Source: an uncultured Opitutales bacterium
GTDB lineage: Bacteria > Verrucomicrobiota > Verrucomicrobiia > Opitutales > Intestinicryptomonadaceae
DNA: 37,279 nt
NCBI GenBank assembly: GCA_900546565.1
Contig: URDC01000011.1
Span: 1 to 37,279 of the forward strand
Reading direction: 5' to 3'
Below the pieces are notes generated by a model that ran no database searches, was not told the DNA's origin, and worked only from the letters and a program-made list of their open reading frames with translations. Below are positions 30,955 through 37,279 of this stretch, in pieces (positions within the stretch are counted from its first letter, which is position 1; each line of letters opens with the position of its first letter). The position numbers and the translations under genes are program-made.

Positions 30955-31514
30955 GTAAACAATACCAATCAGCGACGTTTTTTGCCAAACGGAAGTTCCG
31001 TGAGGGCTTGCGGGGTCGTCGGGGGTATTCGAGGTTTTCGTGTTCGGAGTCCGAACGCGGAGGGTTTTCGGATTCTGTCGGTTCTGCGGGCTTTATTCGG
31101 ACGCGGTCGCGCCGCCGTATTTGTTGAGAGGGGTTCGGCATTCCACCGCCGCGTTGCGGGAAGGGTCGGGCTCGGGCTGCTAACGGGGTTGCGGGAAATT
31201 CTCCCGCAGGCTGTTCGGGGTCTACAAACATAAGCCGGAAGACGAGGTGAAAGACACTGCCCGCGAAGTTCCCGCCCGAGGAAGTTCGGGGTGCGCGGGG
31301 TTCGGTTTTTTCGGGCTTCGCGGTGGAAAGTTGTGTTCGGCGCGGGTTGGTTTGGGGTTTGTGCTTCCCCGCCGTCCGAGTTCGAAAGTTTTCGGTCTGC
31401 TGGGGGGCGGTATGGAAAAATCGGACAAATGGCGGACAGAATATGTCTCCCGTTTTGCGCTCCCGAATGTGCTTCGGAAAGGGGGATTCGCAAAACAAAA
31501 AAAAGGAGACATAG
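30955..31514 (+). promoter_or_regulatory. Long structured leader with cobalamin-riboswitch-like blocks upstream of the TonB receptor
   Basis: No gene is recognisable between 30815 and 31514. The stretch is G-rich and full of hairpins: GTTCGG-AGT-CCGAAC (31042-31056) and GCGGGA-AATTC-TCCCGC (31191-31207) among others. From 31232 it reads AAGCCGGAA, five bases, GGTGAAAG, four bases or so, CTGCCCGCG, in the order of the B12-riboswitch core (GGGAA, GGTGxAA, CxGxCCCGC). CAGAATA at 31437-31443 sits where a B12 box would lie and touches the sequence that masks the ribosome-binding site. Several conserved bases are missing (no clean ACTGT), so this is a possible or diverged aptamer. BtuB-like receptors are commonly under such control. 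Confidence 0.4.
31442..31513 (+). promoter_or_regulatory. Hairpin that masks the TonB-receptor ribosome-binding site
   Basis: TATGTCTCC (31442-31450) is the exact complement of GGAGACATA (31505-31513), which contains the Shine-Dalgarno GGAG six bases before the ATG. Inside it, GTTTTGCG (31452-31459) pairs exactly with CGCAAAAC (31489-31496), and CCGAA (31463-31467) with TTCGG (31473-31477). The three stems stack into one long hairpin. An alternative GACA/TGTC hairpin (31435-31438, 31444-31447) would free the site. Confidence 0.7.
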
Positions 31515-33581
31515 ATGAAAAACAAAAAAATAGCGTGCGCAATCGCGTTAATTGCGTCCCTATGGCTGGCGCATTCGGCGTCGGCGCAAACAACCTCGGC
31601 GGAAGCGGCAAAGGTCGACTCCGTAGCAAAACAAACACCTGCGGCGGTTGCCGCGGGCTCGGAAGATGCAAAGTCGGCGGAAAATTCCGACAAGGCGGTT
31701 TCCGGCGGAACGCTCGCACCTGTGCAGATTACGGCTATGCGCTTTAAGGACTCGATTTACGAATCGACTGCGACAGGGGTAAACATTTCGGCGCAGCAGA
31801 TTTCCGACAGCAATGTCGTAAGTGCCACGCAATTGCTCAACCGCTACTCAGACGTTTACATTCGCAATATGGGCGGCGGCGAATTTATGGGGCAGATTTC
31901 AATGCGCGGTTTCGGCGCGAACAGCCAGAGCCGCACGCTTGTGCTCGTTGACGGGCAGCGTCTTAACACGCCCGATATGGCGGGCATAAACTGGGCGACT
32001 GTCCAGCTTGACGACATCGAGAATGTCGAAGTGCTCTATGGCGCGCAAACGGCAACTTACGGCGGTTTTGCGGAAGCGGGTGTCGTGAAGTTCACGACTA
32101 AAAAATGGGGCAAGAACGGTGCGAAAGTGAAGGCCCATTTCGGCGAATATGGCGAATACGGGTTCTCGGGTTCGGCGGACTACTCGACGGAAGACTACTA
32201 TGCGAGTGTCGGGGCGACCTACTATCACAACTCCGGCTTCTTTGCGAACTCGCTTAACTGGAACAAGTCGGCGACGGTCAGTGCGGGCATGAAGCTTGAC
32301 AGCAAGAATGAAATCGGCGCGTATGTCAACTTCGGCAATATGGCGATTTCATGGCCGGGCTATATTTATGCCGCAAATGTGAGCGACTTCCGCGAGCAGT
32401 ATCCCGACAATCTCAACCACTACGAAGAGGACTTTATGCGATTCCTGATGGCATCGACATCGTGGGAAAACAAGACGTCGTTCGGCGAAGGCTCGGCGCA
32501 CTTGGGGCTCAACATTCGCGACAAGGACGTTGACAATGTGGGCTCTAACCACGCGCTCTCGACGCTCTGGACGCTTTCGTTCGACCCGAAGTATCGCGTA
32601 TATTTCGGCAGTGAAGACGAAAGTTATGTCGAAGGCGGTGTCGACTTCTACTACGACCACCTCGACGCGCACACGAACAACGGCACCTACAATACCGATG
32701 TAGACCGATACACGGTTTCGCCGTGGGTTGGCGCGAAAGCCCAGCTTGACGATGTGTTCTCGCTCAACGGCGCGCTGCGCTATGAGGCGGTTGCGAACTC
32801 GGCAAACAGCGACTCGGCATACTACAATCTCGACGACTCGGAGCTTGTAAACGGTTTTGCGGCTCAATTCGGCGCGAACGCCAAGCTCGACGAATCATGG
32901 AATGTGTATTTCCGATTCGACCAGCTCTATCACTATCCGTCGATTGACGAACGTTATAGTCTGTGGGGCTATGGCGCGAGCTACACGAATCCGAATCTCG
33001 ACCCCGAGCACGGTCAGAACTACGAAATCGGCACAAACTTTGCAAAGTTCGGTTTCTCGGCGGCTGCGAGTCTCTATTACACGCGTCTTAACAACGAAAT
33101 TGCCTATGACGGCATCAACTACATAAACAAAAACATCGGCGACACCGAGCGTTATGGCATGCAGTTGCGCGTGGGTTATGAATACGACAAGCTCTGCGGC
33201 GTGTTTACTTCGTGGAATTTTGTTGATGCGAAATACACGTCGGGTGTTTACTGCGGGAACAAGGTTGCGCTTGTGCCGACGGTTTCCTCGAAATCGGGTG
33301 TTTGGGTCAAGCCCATTGACTATGTTATGGTTGAGCTCAACTACATTTGGGCGAACTCGCAATATCAGGAAGGCTATCTTGACGCGTTTGGCTCGAAAGA
33401 GCGCATTCCCGAAAATTACAGTCTCGACCTGACTGTGAATGTGTATCCCTGTGAATATGCGCGTTTGTTCTTTGCGGTTGCCAATTTGACCGACCACCGC
33501 AACTGTTCGTATGCGACGTTCAACTGTTGGTATCCCGAACCAGGGCGCACTATTCGTTGCGGTCTCGAACTCCGCTTCTAA
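31515..33581 (+). CDS. TonB-dependent outer-membrane receptor, BtuB-like
   Basis: The 688-residue protein has a signal peptide (residues 1-24, ending SASAQ), an Ala-rich linker, a TonB-box-like APVQITA (about 68-74) and a plug domain: SATQLLNRYSDVYIRNMGGG, ISMRGFGANSQSRTLVLVDG, then MAGINWATVQLDDIENVEVL and VVKFTTKKW. About 480 residues of alternating beta-strands form the barrel, ending in ...TIRCGLELRF with the terminal Phe needed for outer-membrane insertion. The plug resembles vitamin B12 receptors and their Verrucomicrobia relatives more than siderophore receptors. The ligand is not proven. AAAGGAG lies six bases before the ATG and can be masked by the leader hairpin. ExbB, ExbD and TonB are not in the window. 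Confidence 0.88.
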   Translation: MKNKKIACAIALIASLWLAHSASAQTTSAEAAKVDSVAKQTPAAVAAGSEDAKSAENSDKAVSGGTLAPVQITAMRFKDSIYESTATGVNISAQQISDSNVVSATQLLNRYSDVYIRNMGGGEFMGQISMRGFGANSQSRTLVLVDGQRLNTPDMAGINWATVQLDDIENVEVLYGAQTATYGGFAEAGVVKFTTKKWGKNGAKVKAHFGEYGEYGFSGSADYSTEDYYASVGATYYHNSGFFANSLNWNKSATVSAGMKLDSKNEIGAYVNFGNMAISWPGYIYAANVSDFREQYPDNLNHYEEDFMRFLMASTSWENKTSFGEGSAHLGLNIRDKDVDNVGSNHALSTLWTLSFDPKYRVYFGSEDESYVEGGVDFYYDHLDAHTNNGTYNTDVDRYTVSPWVGAKAQLDDVFSLNGALRYEAVANSANSDSAYYNLDDSELVNGFAAQFGANAKLDESWNVYFRFDQLYHYPSIDERYSLWGYGASYTNPNLDPEHGQNYEIGTNFAKFGFSAAASLYYTRLNNEIAYDGINYINKNIGDTERYGMQLRVGYEYDKLCGVFTSWNFVDAKYTSGVYCGNKVALVPTVSSKSGVWVKPIDYVMVELNYIWANSQYQEGYLDAFGSKERIPENYSLDLTVNVYPCEYARLFFAVANLTDHRNCSYATFNCWYPEPGRTIRCGLELRF

Positions 33582-33582
33582 A

Positions 33583-33653
33583 TTTTTTATATGACGGGCA
33601 CTGGCGGAGGATTTGCCTTTCGGCAAATAATCCTCCTTTATCAAACGCCTACA
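33583..33653 (+). repeat. Palindromic repeat, one forward unit after the TonB-receptor gene
   Basis: TTTTTTATATGACGGGCACTGGCGG, the hairpin AGGATTTGCC-TTTC-GGCAAATAATCCT with long pairing arms, then ATCAAACGCCTACA. It starts two bases after the stop codon. The stem differs completely from the other copies but is fully paired. Confidence 0.85.
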
Positions 33654-33677
33654 CGAAAGATTTATTTAATTTATACC

Positions 33678-33717
33678 AAAGCGTTCTTCATTCGAAGAAC
33701 GCTTTTTGTTTTTTTAG
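33678..33717 (+). terminator. Rho-independent terminator of the TonB-receptor transcript
   Basis: AAAGCGTTCTTC-ATTC-GAAGAACGCTTT, a perfect 12-bp stem, followed by TTGTTTTTTT. It ends the receptor transcript about 100 bases after the stop, beyond the repeat unit. Confidence 0.9.
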
Positions 33718-33783
33718 ATTGAACTCGTTTGCTTGGTTTTGCTACGCAATATCCGCTTTGTTTTAATGAATAGAAGATACAAA

Positions 33784-33814
33784 AAAAAAGGTTCGGAACA
33801 TCCGAACCTTTTTT
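33784..33814. terminator. Bidirectional terminator between the receptor and aldolase genes
   Basis: AAAAAAGGTTCGGA-ACA-TCCGAACCTTTTTT: an 8-bp GC-containing stem with A and T tracts on both sides. On the reverse strand it would terminate the aldolase transcript. Confidence 0.88.
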
Positions 33815-33830
33815 GAAATTTGGTGAACTT

Positions 33831-33952
33831 ACTAAGCTCTGCCTGCCGAACCCGCCGGGCGGGCTGCCATAGACGGGCACTGGCGCGGATTTTTGTTTGC
33901 GCAGAAATTTCCGCGCTATCAGAGGCATCACTAAGCTCTGCCAGCAGAACCC
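33831..33952. repeat. 23-bp direct repeat of the aldolase 3' end flanking a palindromic repeat insert
   Basis: ACTAAGCTCTGCC(T)GC(C)GAACCC at 33831-33853 recurs at 33930-33952 with two mismatches. Both copies, read on the reverse strand, encode Gly-Ser-Ala-Gly-Arg-Ala-stop, the end of the aldolase. The 76 bases between carry GGGCGGGCTGCCATAGACGGGCACTGGCGCGG and a hairpin GCGGA...TCCGC, a member of the dispersed repeat family. The outer copy now lies after the stop codon. Confidence 0.85.
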
Positions 33953-34950
33953 AGAACGTTCTGGATTTTGTGCATATAGAGCTTTTTGAGTTCTTCGCGG
34001 GCGGGGCCCAAGTATTTGCGCGGGTCGAACTCTGCCGGTTTTGTCGCGAAAACTTCGCGGACTGCGGCTGTCATTGCCAAGCGGCCGTCGCTATCGATAT
34101 TGATTTTGCACACTGCCGACTCTGCCGCCTTGCGGAGTTGTTCCTCGGGAATGCCGACTGCGGCTTCCAACTTGCCGCCGTATTTGTTGATGATGTCGAC
34201 ATACTGCTGCGGAACGGACGACGAACCGTGCAAGACAATCGGGAACCCCGGAATGCGCTTTTCAACTTCCTTCAAGATGTCGAAGCGAAGCGGCGGCGGA
34301 ACGAGTCTGCCCTCGGCGTTGCGCGTGCACTGTTCGGGCTTGAATTTATATGCGCCGTGCGATGTGCCAATCGAAATTGCCAACGAATCGACGCCCGTCT
34401 TCTTTACGAAGTCTTCGACTTCTTCGGGGCGTGTGTATGAATGTGTTTCGTGCGAAACTTCGTCTTCGATACCTGCCAAGACGCCGAGTTCGCCCTCGAC
34501 TGTAACGTCGTATTTGTGGGCGTAATCCACGACTTTCGCCGCGAGTTCGACGTTCTGTTCGTAGGGCAATGCCGAACCGTCAATCATAACCGACGAGAAG
34601 CCGTATTCGATGCACGATTTGCAGAGTTCGAATGAATCGCCGTGGTCGAGGTGCAAGACTATCGGAACGTTGAAGCCGAGTTCCTTTGCGTACTCGCACG
34701 CGCCCTGTGCCATATATCTGAGCAATGTCTGATTGGCGTATTTGCGTGCGCCGCTCGAAACCTGCAAGATTACGGGCGATTTTGTTTCGACGCAAGCCTG
34801 TATGATGGCCTGCATTTGTTCCATATTATTGAAGTTAAACGCCGGAATTGCATATTTGCCTGCAATCGCTTTTTTGAAAAGCTCGCGCGAATTAACCAAT
34901 CCAAGTTCTTTATACGATACCATAACTGTTATTTTTGATTGAAATTTCAT
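33931..34950 (-). CDS. fba: Fructose-1,6-bisphosphate aldolase, class II
   Basis: A zinc enzyme of glycolysis and gluconeogenesis that cleaves fructose 1,6-bisphosphate to the two triose phosphates. The 339 residues show YAIPAFNFNNMEQMQAII, VPIVLHLDHGDSFE (metal His and catalytic Asp), TVEGELGVLAGIEDEV, AISIGTSHGAYK (second His), IVLHGSSSVP (third His) and VCKINIDSDGRLAMTAA, the type typical of Clostridia and Bacteroidetes. The ATG at 34950 is kept because GGGGAG lies eight bases before it, although related proteins usually begin at the Met nine residues later (MVSYKELGL, 34923). The end of the gene has been duplicated next to an inserted repeat. It stands alone. Confidence 0.95.
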   Translation of the reverse strand: MKFQSKITVMVSYKELGLVNSRELFKKAIAGKYAIPAFNFNNMEQMQAIIQACVETKSPVILQVSSGARKYANQTLLRYMAQGACEYAKELGFNVPIVLHLDHGDSFELCKSCIEYGFSSVMIDGSALPYEQNVELAAKVVDYAHKYDVTVEGELGVLAGIEDEVSHETHSYTRPEEVEDFVKKTGVDSLAISIGTSHGAYKFKPEQCTRNAEGRLVPPPLRFDILKEVEKRIPGFPIVLHGSSSVPQQYVDIINKYGGKLEAAVGIPEEQLRKAAESAVCKINIDSDGRLAMTAAVREVFATKPAEFDPRKYLGPAREELKKLYMHKIQNVLGSAGRA

Positions 34951-34989
34951 TTAAATTCTCCCCTACCCCAAATGCAACCTTTTTTTCCA

Positions 34990-35457
34990 TTTTTTATTGT
35001 TTGGGCACTGGCGGCGATTGACTTTGTCAATGCGCCTTTGACAAACGTTTTTTATATGACGGGCACCGGCGCGTCCCGCTGGGCAGGCTGCCATAGACGG
35101 GCACCGGCGCGTCCCGCTGGGCGGGCTGCCATAGACGGGCACCGGCGCGGATTGCCTGCGGCAATATCCGCTTTACTTTAATAAGAGAGCAAAGCGCATT
35201 GGCAAAGCCAATCGCGCCGCTTTCGGAACATATAAAAAGACCCGCTTTAACCGATAAGCAAAGCGCATTGGCAGAGCCAATCGCGCCGCTTTCGAAATAT
35301 ATAAAAATCTCCGCTTTAACCGACAAGCAAAGCGCATTGGCAAAGCCAATCGCGCCGCTTACCCGCTTTCGAAATATATAAAAATCTCCGCTTTAACCGA
35401 TAAGCAAAGCGCATTGGCAAAGCCAATCGCGCCGCTTACCAAACATATAAAAAACCT
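34990..35457. repeat. Largest palindromic repeat array: forward and short units, then four reverse units
   Basis: It starts with a long forward unit (hairpin GCGATTGAC-TTT-GTCAATGCGC), then TTTTTTATATGACGGGCACCGGCG (35048) and two short units (CCATAGACGGGCACCGGCGCG with TCCCGCTGGGC), then ATTGCC-TGC-GGCAAT. From about 35175 four reverse units of about 66-75 bp follow, each with GCGC-ATTGGC-AAA-GCCAAT-CGCGCC and an ATATAAAAA end. One unit has a single change in the loop (CAG for CAA) and one an extra ACCCGCTT, so they are recent tandem copies. The block fills all of the space between the aldolase and the next gene. Confidence 0.88.
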
Positions 35458-35460
35458 TCA

Positions 35461-35784
35461 TTAAAGGGCGGAAGCGATGAAGGAAGGGAGTTGAATGGGT
35501 GTGTCTAGGAGGAAGTCGGTGGCGAGCTTTTGAAGCCAAGGTTTGTCGCAAGTGATTTTGCGGACGATGATGAATTTCTCCTTGCCGCCGTCGTCGTCAG
35601 GGACGATTTCGAATTCGTCGATATCGAAATGAGTTTGCGAAGTTTCGCCCGCGAGAGTCGCGCAAATTTTCAGATAGCGTTCCTGCGTGTTGAGTTTGGC
35701 GGAAAAATCGTTATTTTCGAGATATGCGCCGTATTTGTGTTTGATGTAGCCTTCGAGGGCTGCCGAACGTATCATATCCAACAT
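35461..35784 (-). CDS. Conserved-looking protein of unknown function
   Basis: A 107-residue acidic protein with no signal peptide or membrane segment, hence probably cytoplasmic. It opens with a helical MLDMIRSAALEGYIKHKYGAYLE, has TQERYLKICATLAGETSQTHFDIDEFEIVPDD in the middle, and a strand-helix pair EKFIIVRKITCDKPWLQKLATDFL near the end. I recognise no family. It starts four bases after the stop of the djlA-like gene, so the two are probably co-transcribed. Its stop lies directly against the repeat array. Confidence 0.7.
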   Translation of the reverse strand: MLDMIRSAALEGYIKHKYGAYLENNDFSAKLNTQERYLKICATLAGETSQTHFDIDEFEIVPDDDGGKEKFIIVRKITCDKPWLQKLATDFLLDTPIQLPSFIASAL

Positions 35785-35788
35785 ATTT

Positions 35789-36574
35789 TTAGCTCCTGTA
35801 TTTTTTTATTGTGGTGTAGGCGTCGTTGACGCGCGAAAGTTCGTGTTCGAGGGCTTTGAGGGCTATCTCGCCCAAGCCTTTGCCGCGGAGAAGGTCTGGA
35901 TGGAGCTCCCTGCACTTCTTGCGGTAGACGCTCTTGATTTCGGCGTCGGCGGCGGAAGTCGAGACGCCGAGGACTTCGCAGGCTTCGATGTATTCCGAAG
36001 AATACGAACCGTTCGAAAAATCCGAAGCGCGGCGGGAATCGGAACGCGACTGCGAATATGCACTGTCCGCGCCCTGCGATCGCGTGCGCTTGTAGCCGTT
36101 GATAAAGTGCGAGAGGTCGAGGCGCAAAATGGCGGCGGAGGCTTCGAGCATTCGGAGTTCGGAATCCGTGGCGTTACCGTCGGCGAACGCAACGCGGCAG
36201 AGAATGAGCATAAACGCCTTGCGGGAATATTCGTCTGGGAAGGACTCTGCGAAAGTTGCGGTTATCTCGGATATTGTGAGGTCGGAATCTTTGGCGCGGG
36301 TGAAAACGTCTATTGCCGTCGCGCGGGCGTCGGCGTCCAAGCCGAGCGAGGCGAAGAGCGACTCGATTTCGTCGATTTCGCTTCTGCTGACTGCGCCGTC
36401 GGCGCGGGCGATTTTCGCCATCGCCATGCATACGAGTTCGAGAAACGAATCTTTACGGCGGCGCGCGGCTTCGGCGGGACGGTCTACGCAAAAATGTCCG
36501 AAAACGACACCGACTAAAAAGCCGACTATTCCGAAACACGACCCGATGACTGCTCCTATGAATTTTCCTATCAT
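35789..36574 (-). CDS. djlA: DjlA-like co-chaperone: membrane helix, TerB domain, J domain
   Basis: The 261-residue protein starts at 36574 (MIGKFIGAVIGSCFG). Residues 1-27 are a Gly-rich membrane helix, as in DjlA. Residues about 40-150 are a TerB-like domain (LELVCMAMAKIARADGAVSRSEIDEIE, then LILCRVAFADGNATDSELRML). A Ser-rich linker follows, and residues about 195-261 are a J domain with the HPD motif (CRELHPDLL) that stimulates DnaK ATPase. The order is that of DjlA, a membrane-bound DnaK partner. The longer frame upstream (14 residues) has no support. It is followed directly by the unknown gene at 35461. Confidence 0.9.
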   Translation of the reverse strand: MIGKFIGAVIGSCFGIVGFLVGVVFGHFCVDRPAEAARRRKDSFLELVCMAMAKIARADGAVSRSEIDEIESLFASLGLDADARATAIDVFTRAKDSDLTISEITATFAESFPDEYSRKAFMLILCRVAFADGNATDSELRMLEASAAILRLDLSHFINGYKRTRSQGADSAYSQSRSDSRRASDFSNGSYSSEYIEACEVLGVSTSAADAEIKSVYRKKCRELHPDLLRGKGLGEIALKALEHELSRVNDAYTTIKKYRS

Positions 36575-36620
36575 TGATTGTGTGTTAAAACATTTCGGGG
36601 CGCGCGTGGCAATCAAAATA

Positions 36621-36646
36621 AAAAAGCCGTCTATCGGGACGGCTTT
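36621..36646 (-). terminator. Rho-independent terminator of the HTH gene
   Basis: On the reverse strand AAAGCCGTC-CCGATA-GACGGCTTTTTTAT: a 9-bp stem and a T tract, 128 bases after the HTH stop and before the djlA start. It separates the two transcripts. Confidence 0.8.
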
Positions 36647-36773
36647 GCGGGAATTCTCTTGTAGAAAACCGACAATAAGAGTCGGCTGCGGTTCGCGGGA
36701 TTGGCTGGACTTGCAAAGTCGGGCGCGGCAACGGAGCCCGACAGGGGCATTCCCGGAACGAAAACTGCGAACG

Positions 36774-37175
36774 CTAAAACAGTTTCGAGCCGAGTTTCGG
36801 AACTATTCCGTTTGAAATGTCTTTTAGGGCTTTGTCGAGGCGCATTATATTGTAGTCGGAGAAGCGGCAGGCGATTTGGACGATTGTTTCGAGCAGTTCG
36901 TCGGAACTGTAATTCGCCGACTGGGCGAGATAGAGCGCGATTGCGCTGCGGTGGACGCGCAGGTAGGTTTTCTTTTCGCGCCCCTTCTTTGCCTTGCCGT
37001 TGGCGAGGTGTCCGAATATTTTGCCGCTGTAAAAGGAGTTGCGCACGTATTGGTCGGAACGTCCGATTATCGCGCCGATTTCCTTGGGGCTAAACCACTC
37101 CTGCCCCTTGGGAAGAAGTCCCGAAAAATATTGTGTATCTTCAAGTTTGCCTTCAAACTGTTTGTTTTTCTTCAT
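36774..37175 (-). CDS. Helix-turn-helix DNA-binding protein
   Basis: A 133-residue protein. Residues about 27-55 (WFSPKEIGAIIGRSDQYVRNSFYSGKIFGH) form a helix-turn-helix of the excisionase/MerR-like kind, in which a first helix plus a recognition helix is followed by a turn into a short wing (KKGREKKTYLRVHRSAIALYLAQ). The C-terminal third is a helical EELL-rich segment without a recognised fold. It may be a transcriptional regulator or a DNA-architecture protein; no target is evident. The start at 37175 is the only ATG that keeps the whole domain; the upstream bases to 37231 are AT-rich and could hold the promoter. Confidence 0.7.
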   Translation of the reverse strand: MKKNKQFEGKLEDTQYFSGLLPKGQEWFSPKEIGAIIGRSDQYVRNSFYSGKIFGHLANGKAKKGREKKTYLRVHRSAIALYLAQSANYSSDELLETIVQIACRFSDYNIMRLDKALKDISNGIVPKLGSKLF

Positions 37176-37231
37176 TTCTATCTTTTAAATATGTGTTTTT
37201 TGTTTTATTATATGTCGATAAATGTTTACTT

Positions 37232-37279
37232 CTGTCTCTTATACACATCTCCGAGCCCACGAGACTAAGGCGAATCTCG
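37232..37279 (+). other. Illumina Nextera adapter with index N701 at the contig end
   Basis: 37232-37250 is the 19-base Tn5 mosaic end CTGTCTCTTATACACATCT, 37251-37265 is CCGAGCCCACGAGAC, 37266-37273 is the i7 index TAAGGCGA (N701) and 37274-37279 starts the flow-cell primer (ATCTCG). This is library sequence, not chromosome. Reading it in frame gives the well-known false peptide YTSPSPRD. Confidence 0.98.

Noticed and set aside
30944..31693. 249-codon frame on the reverse strand through the TonB-receptor leader
   Set aside because: Composition is Pro/Arg-rich shadow sequence, it overlaps the receptor start in antisense and shows no domain; the region is better explained as a structured leader.
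35199..35381. Open frame with repeated SALAKPIAPL peptides
   Set aside because: Same cause: translation of the reverse units of the palindromic array at 35175-35457.
36876..37268. 130-codon frame on the plus strand ending near the contig end
   Set aside because: It is antisense to the HTH gene and its last residues (YTSPSPRD) are translated adapter sequence.

Overview
The window looks like one contig of a Verrucomicrobiota chromosome, probably Opitutia/Puniceicoccales-like. The best evidence is the 1951-residue protein at 15061..20916, whose C-terminal end resembles Verru_Chthon cassette protein A. Neighbouring RNase HII and HIII genes, a TonB-dependent receptor (Gram-negative outer membrane) and many predicted lipoprotein or secreted products fit this. 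The lineage is an inference from gene content. The contig opens inside a gene and its last 48 bases are Illumina Nextera adapter, so the right end is an assembly artefact.

Layout. 1-1365: end of a BtuF-like binding protein and a VC0807-type membrane protein, minus strand. 1366-2041: palindromic repeats, a terminator and tRNA-Glu(CTC). 2154-4321: a minus-strand nucleotide/one-carbon cluster, purU-nudix-pyrE. 4394-8204: plus-strand panC-nadB-apt-lipoprotein-DUF486. 8366-10172: rnhC then rnhB, minus. 10354-11847: a membrane-anchored coiled-coil protein. 12031-13200: an RRM protein, L28 and a small basic protein, minus. 13357-14441: an ECF sigma factor with a probable membrane anti-sigma partner. 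15061-21720: the giant pilin-like protein and a secreted protein. 22169-22765: a higBA toxin-antitoxin pair between repeat blocks. 23022-30814: a seven-gene minus-strand hexuronate/ketodeoxygluconate operon (kdgK-eda-gfo-gfo-Nramp-like-SDR-uxuA). 31515-33581: a BtuB-like TonB receptor with a long structured leader. 33931-34950: class II aldolase. 35461-36574: djlA and an unknown gene. 36774-37175: an HTH protein.

How the genes work together. The uronate operon encodes mannonate oxidoreductase (SDR), mannonate dehydratase (UxuA), KDG kinase and KDPG aldolase, taking fructuronate to pyruvate and glyceraldehyde 3-phosphate. Uronate isomerase is absent from the window. The operon carries a transporter of the Nramp fold without the metal-binding motifs, which is a candidate uronate carrier, and a LacI-type palindrome lies in its promoter region. 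purU, pyrE, apt, nadB and panC supply purine, pyrimidine, NAD and pantothenate metabolism.

The most distinctive feature is a dispersed family of short palindromic repeats filling most intergenic spaces (1.4, 14.5-15.0, 21.7-22.05, 22.8, 33.6-33.9 and 35.0-35.45 kb). Units of about 60-70 bp run from a TTTTTATAT end through GGCG to a central hairpin of changing sequence whose arms stay complementary. They occur in both orientations, with forward copies to the left of reverse copies. One copy sits between two versions of the last codons of the aldolase gene that differ only at synonymous positions. This suggests the family moves or is copied by recombination.
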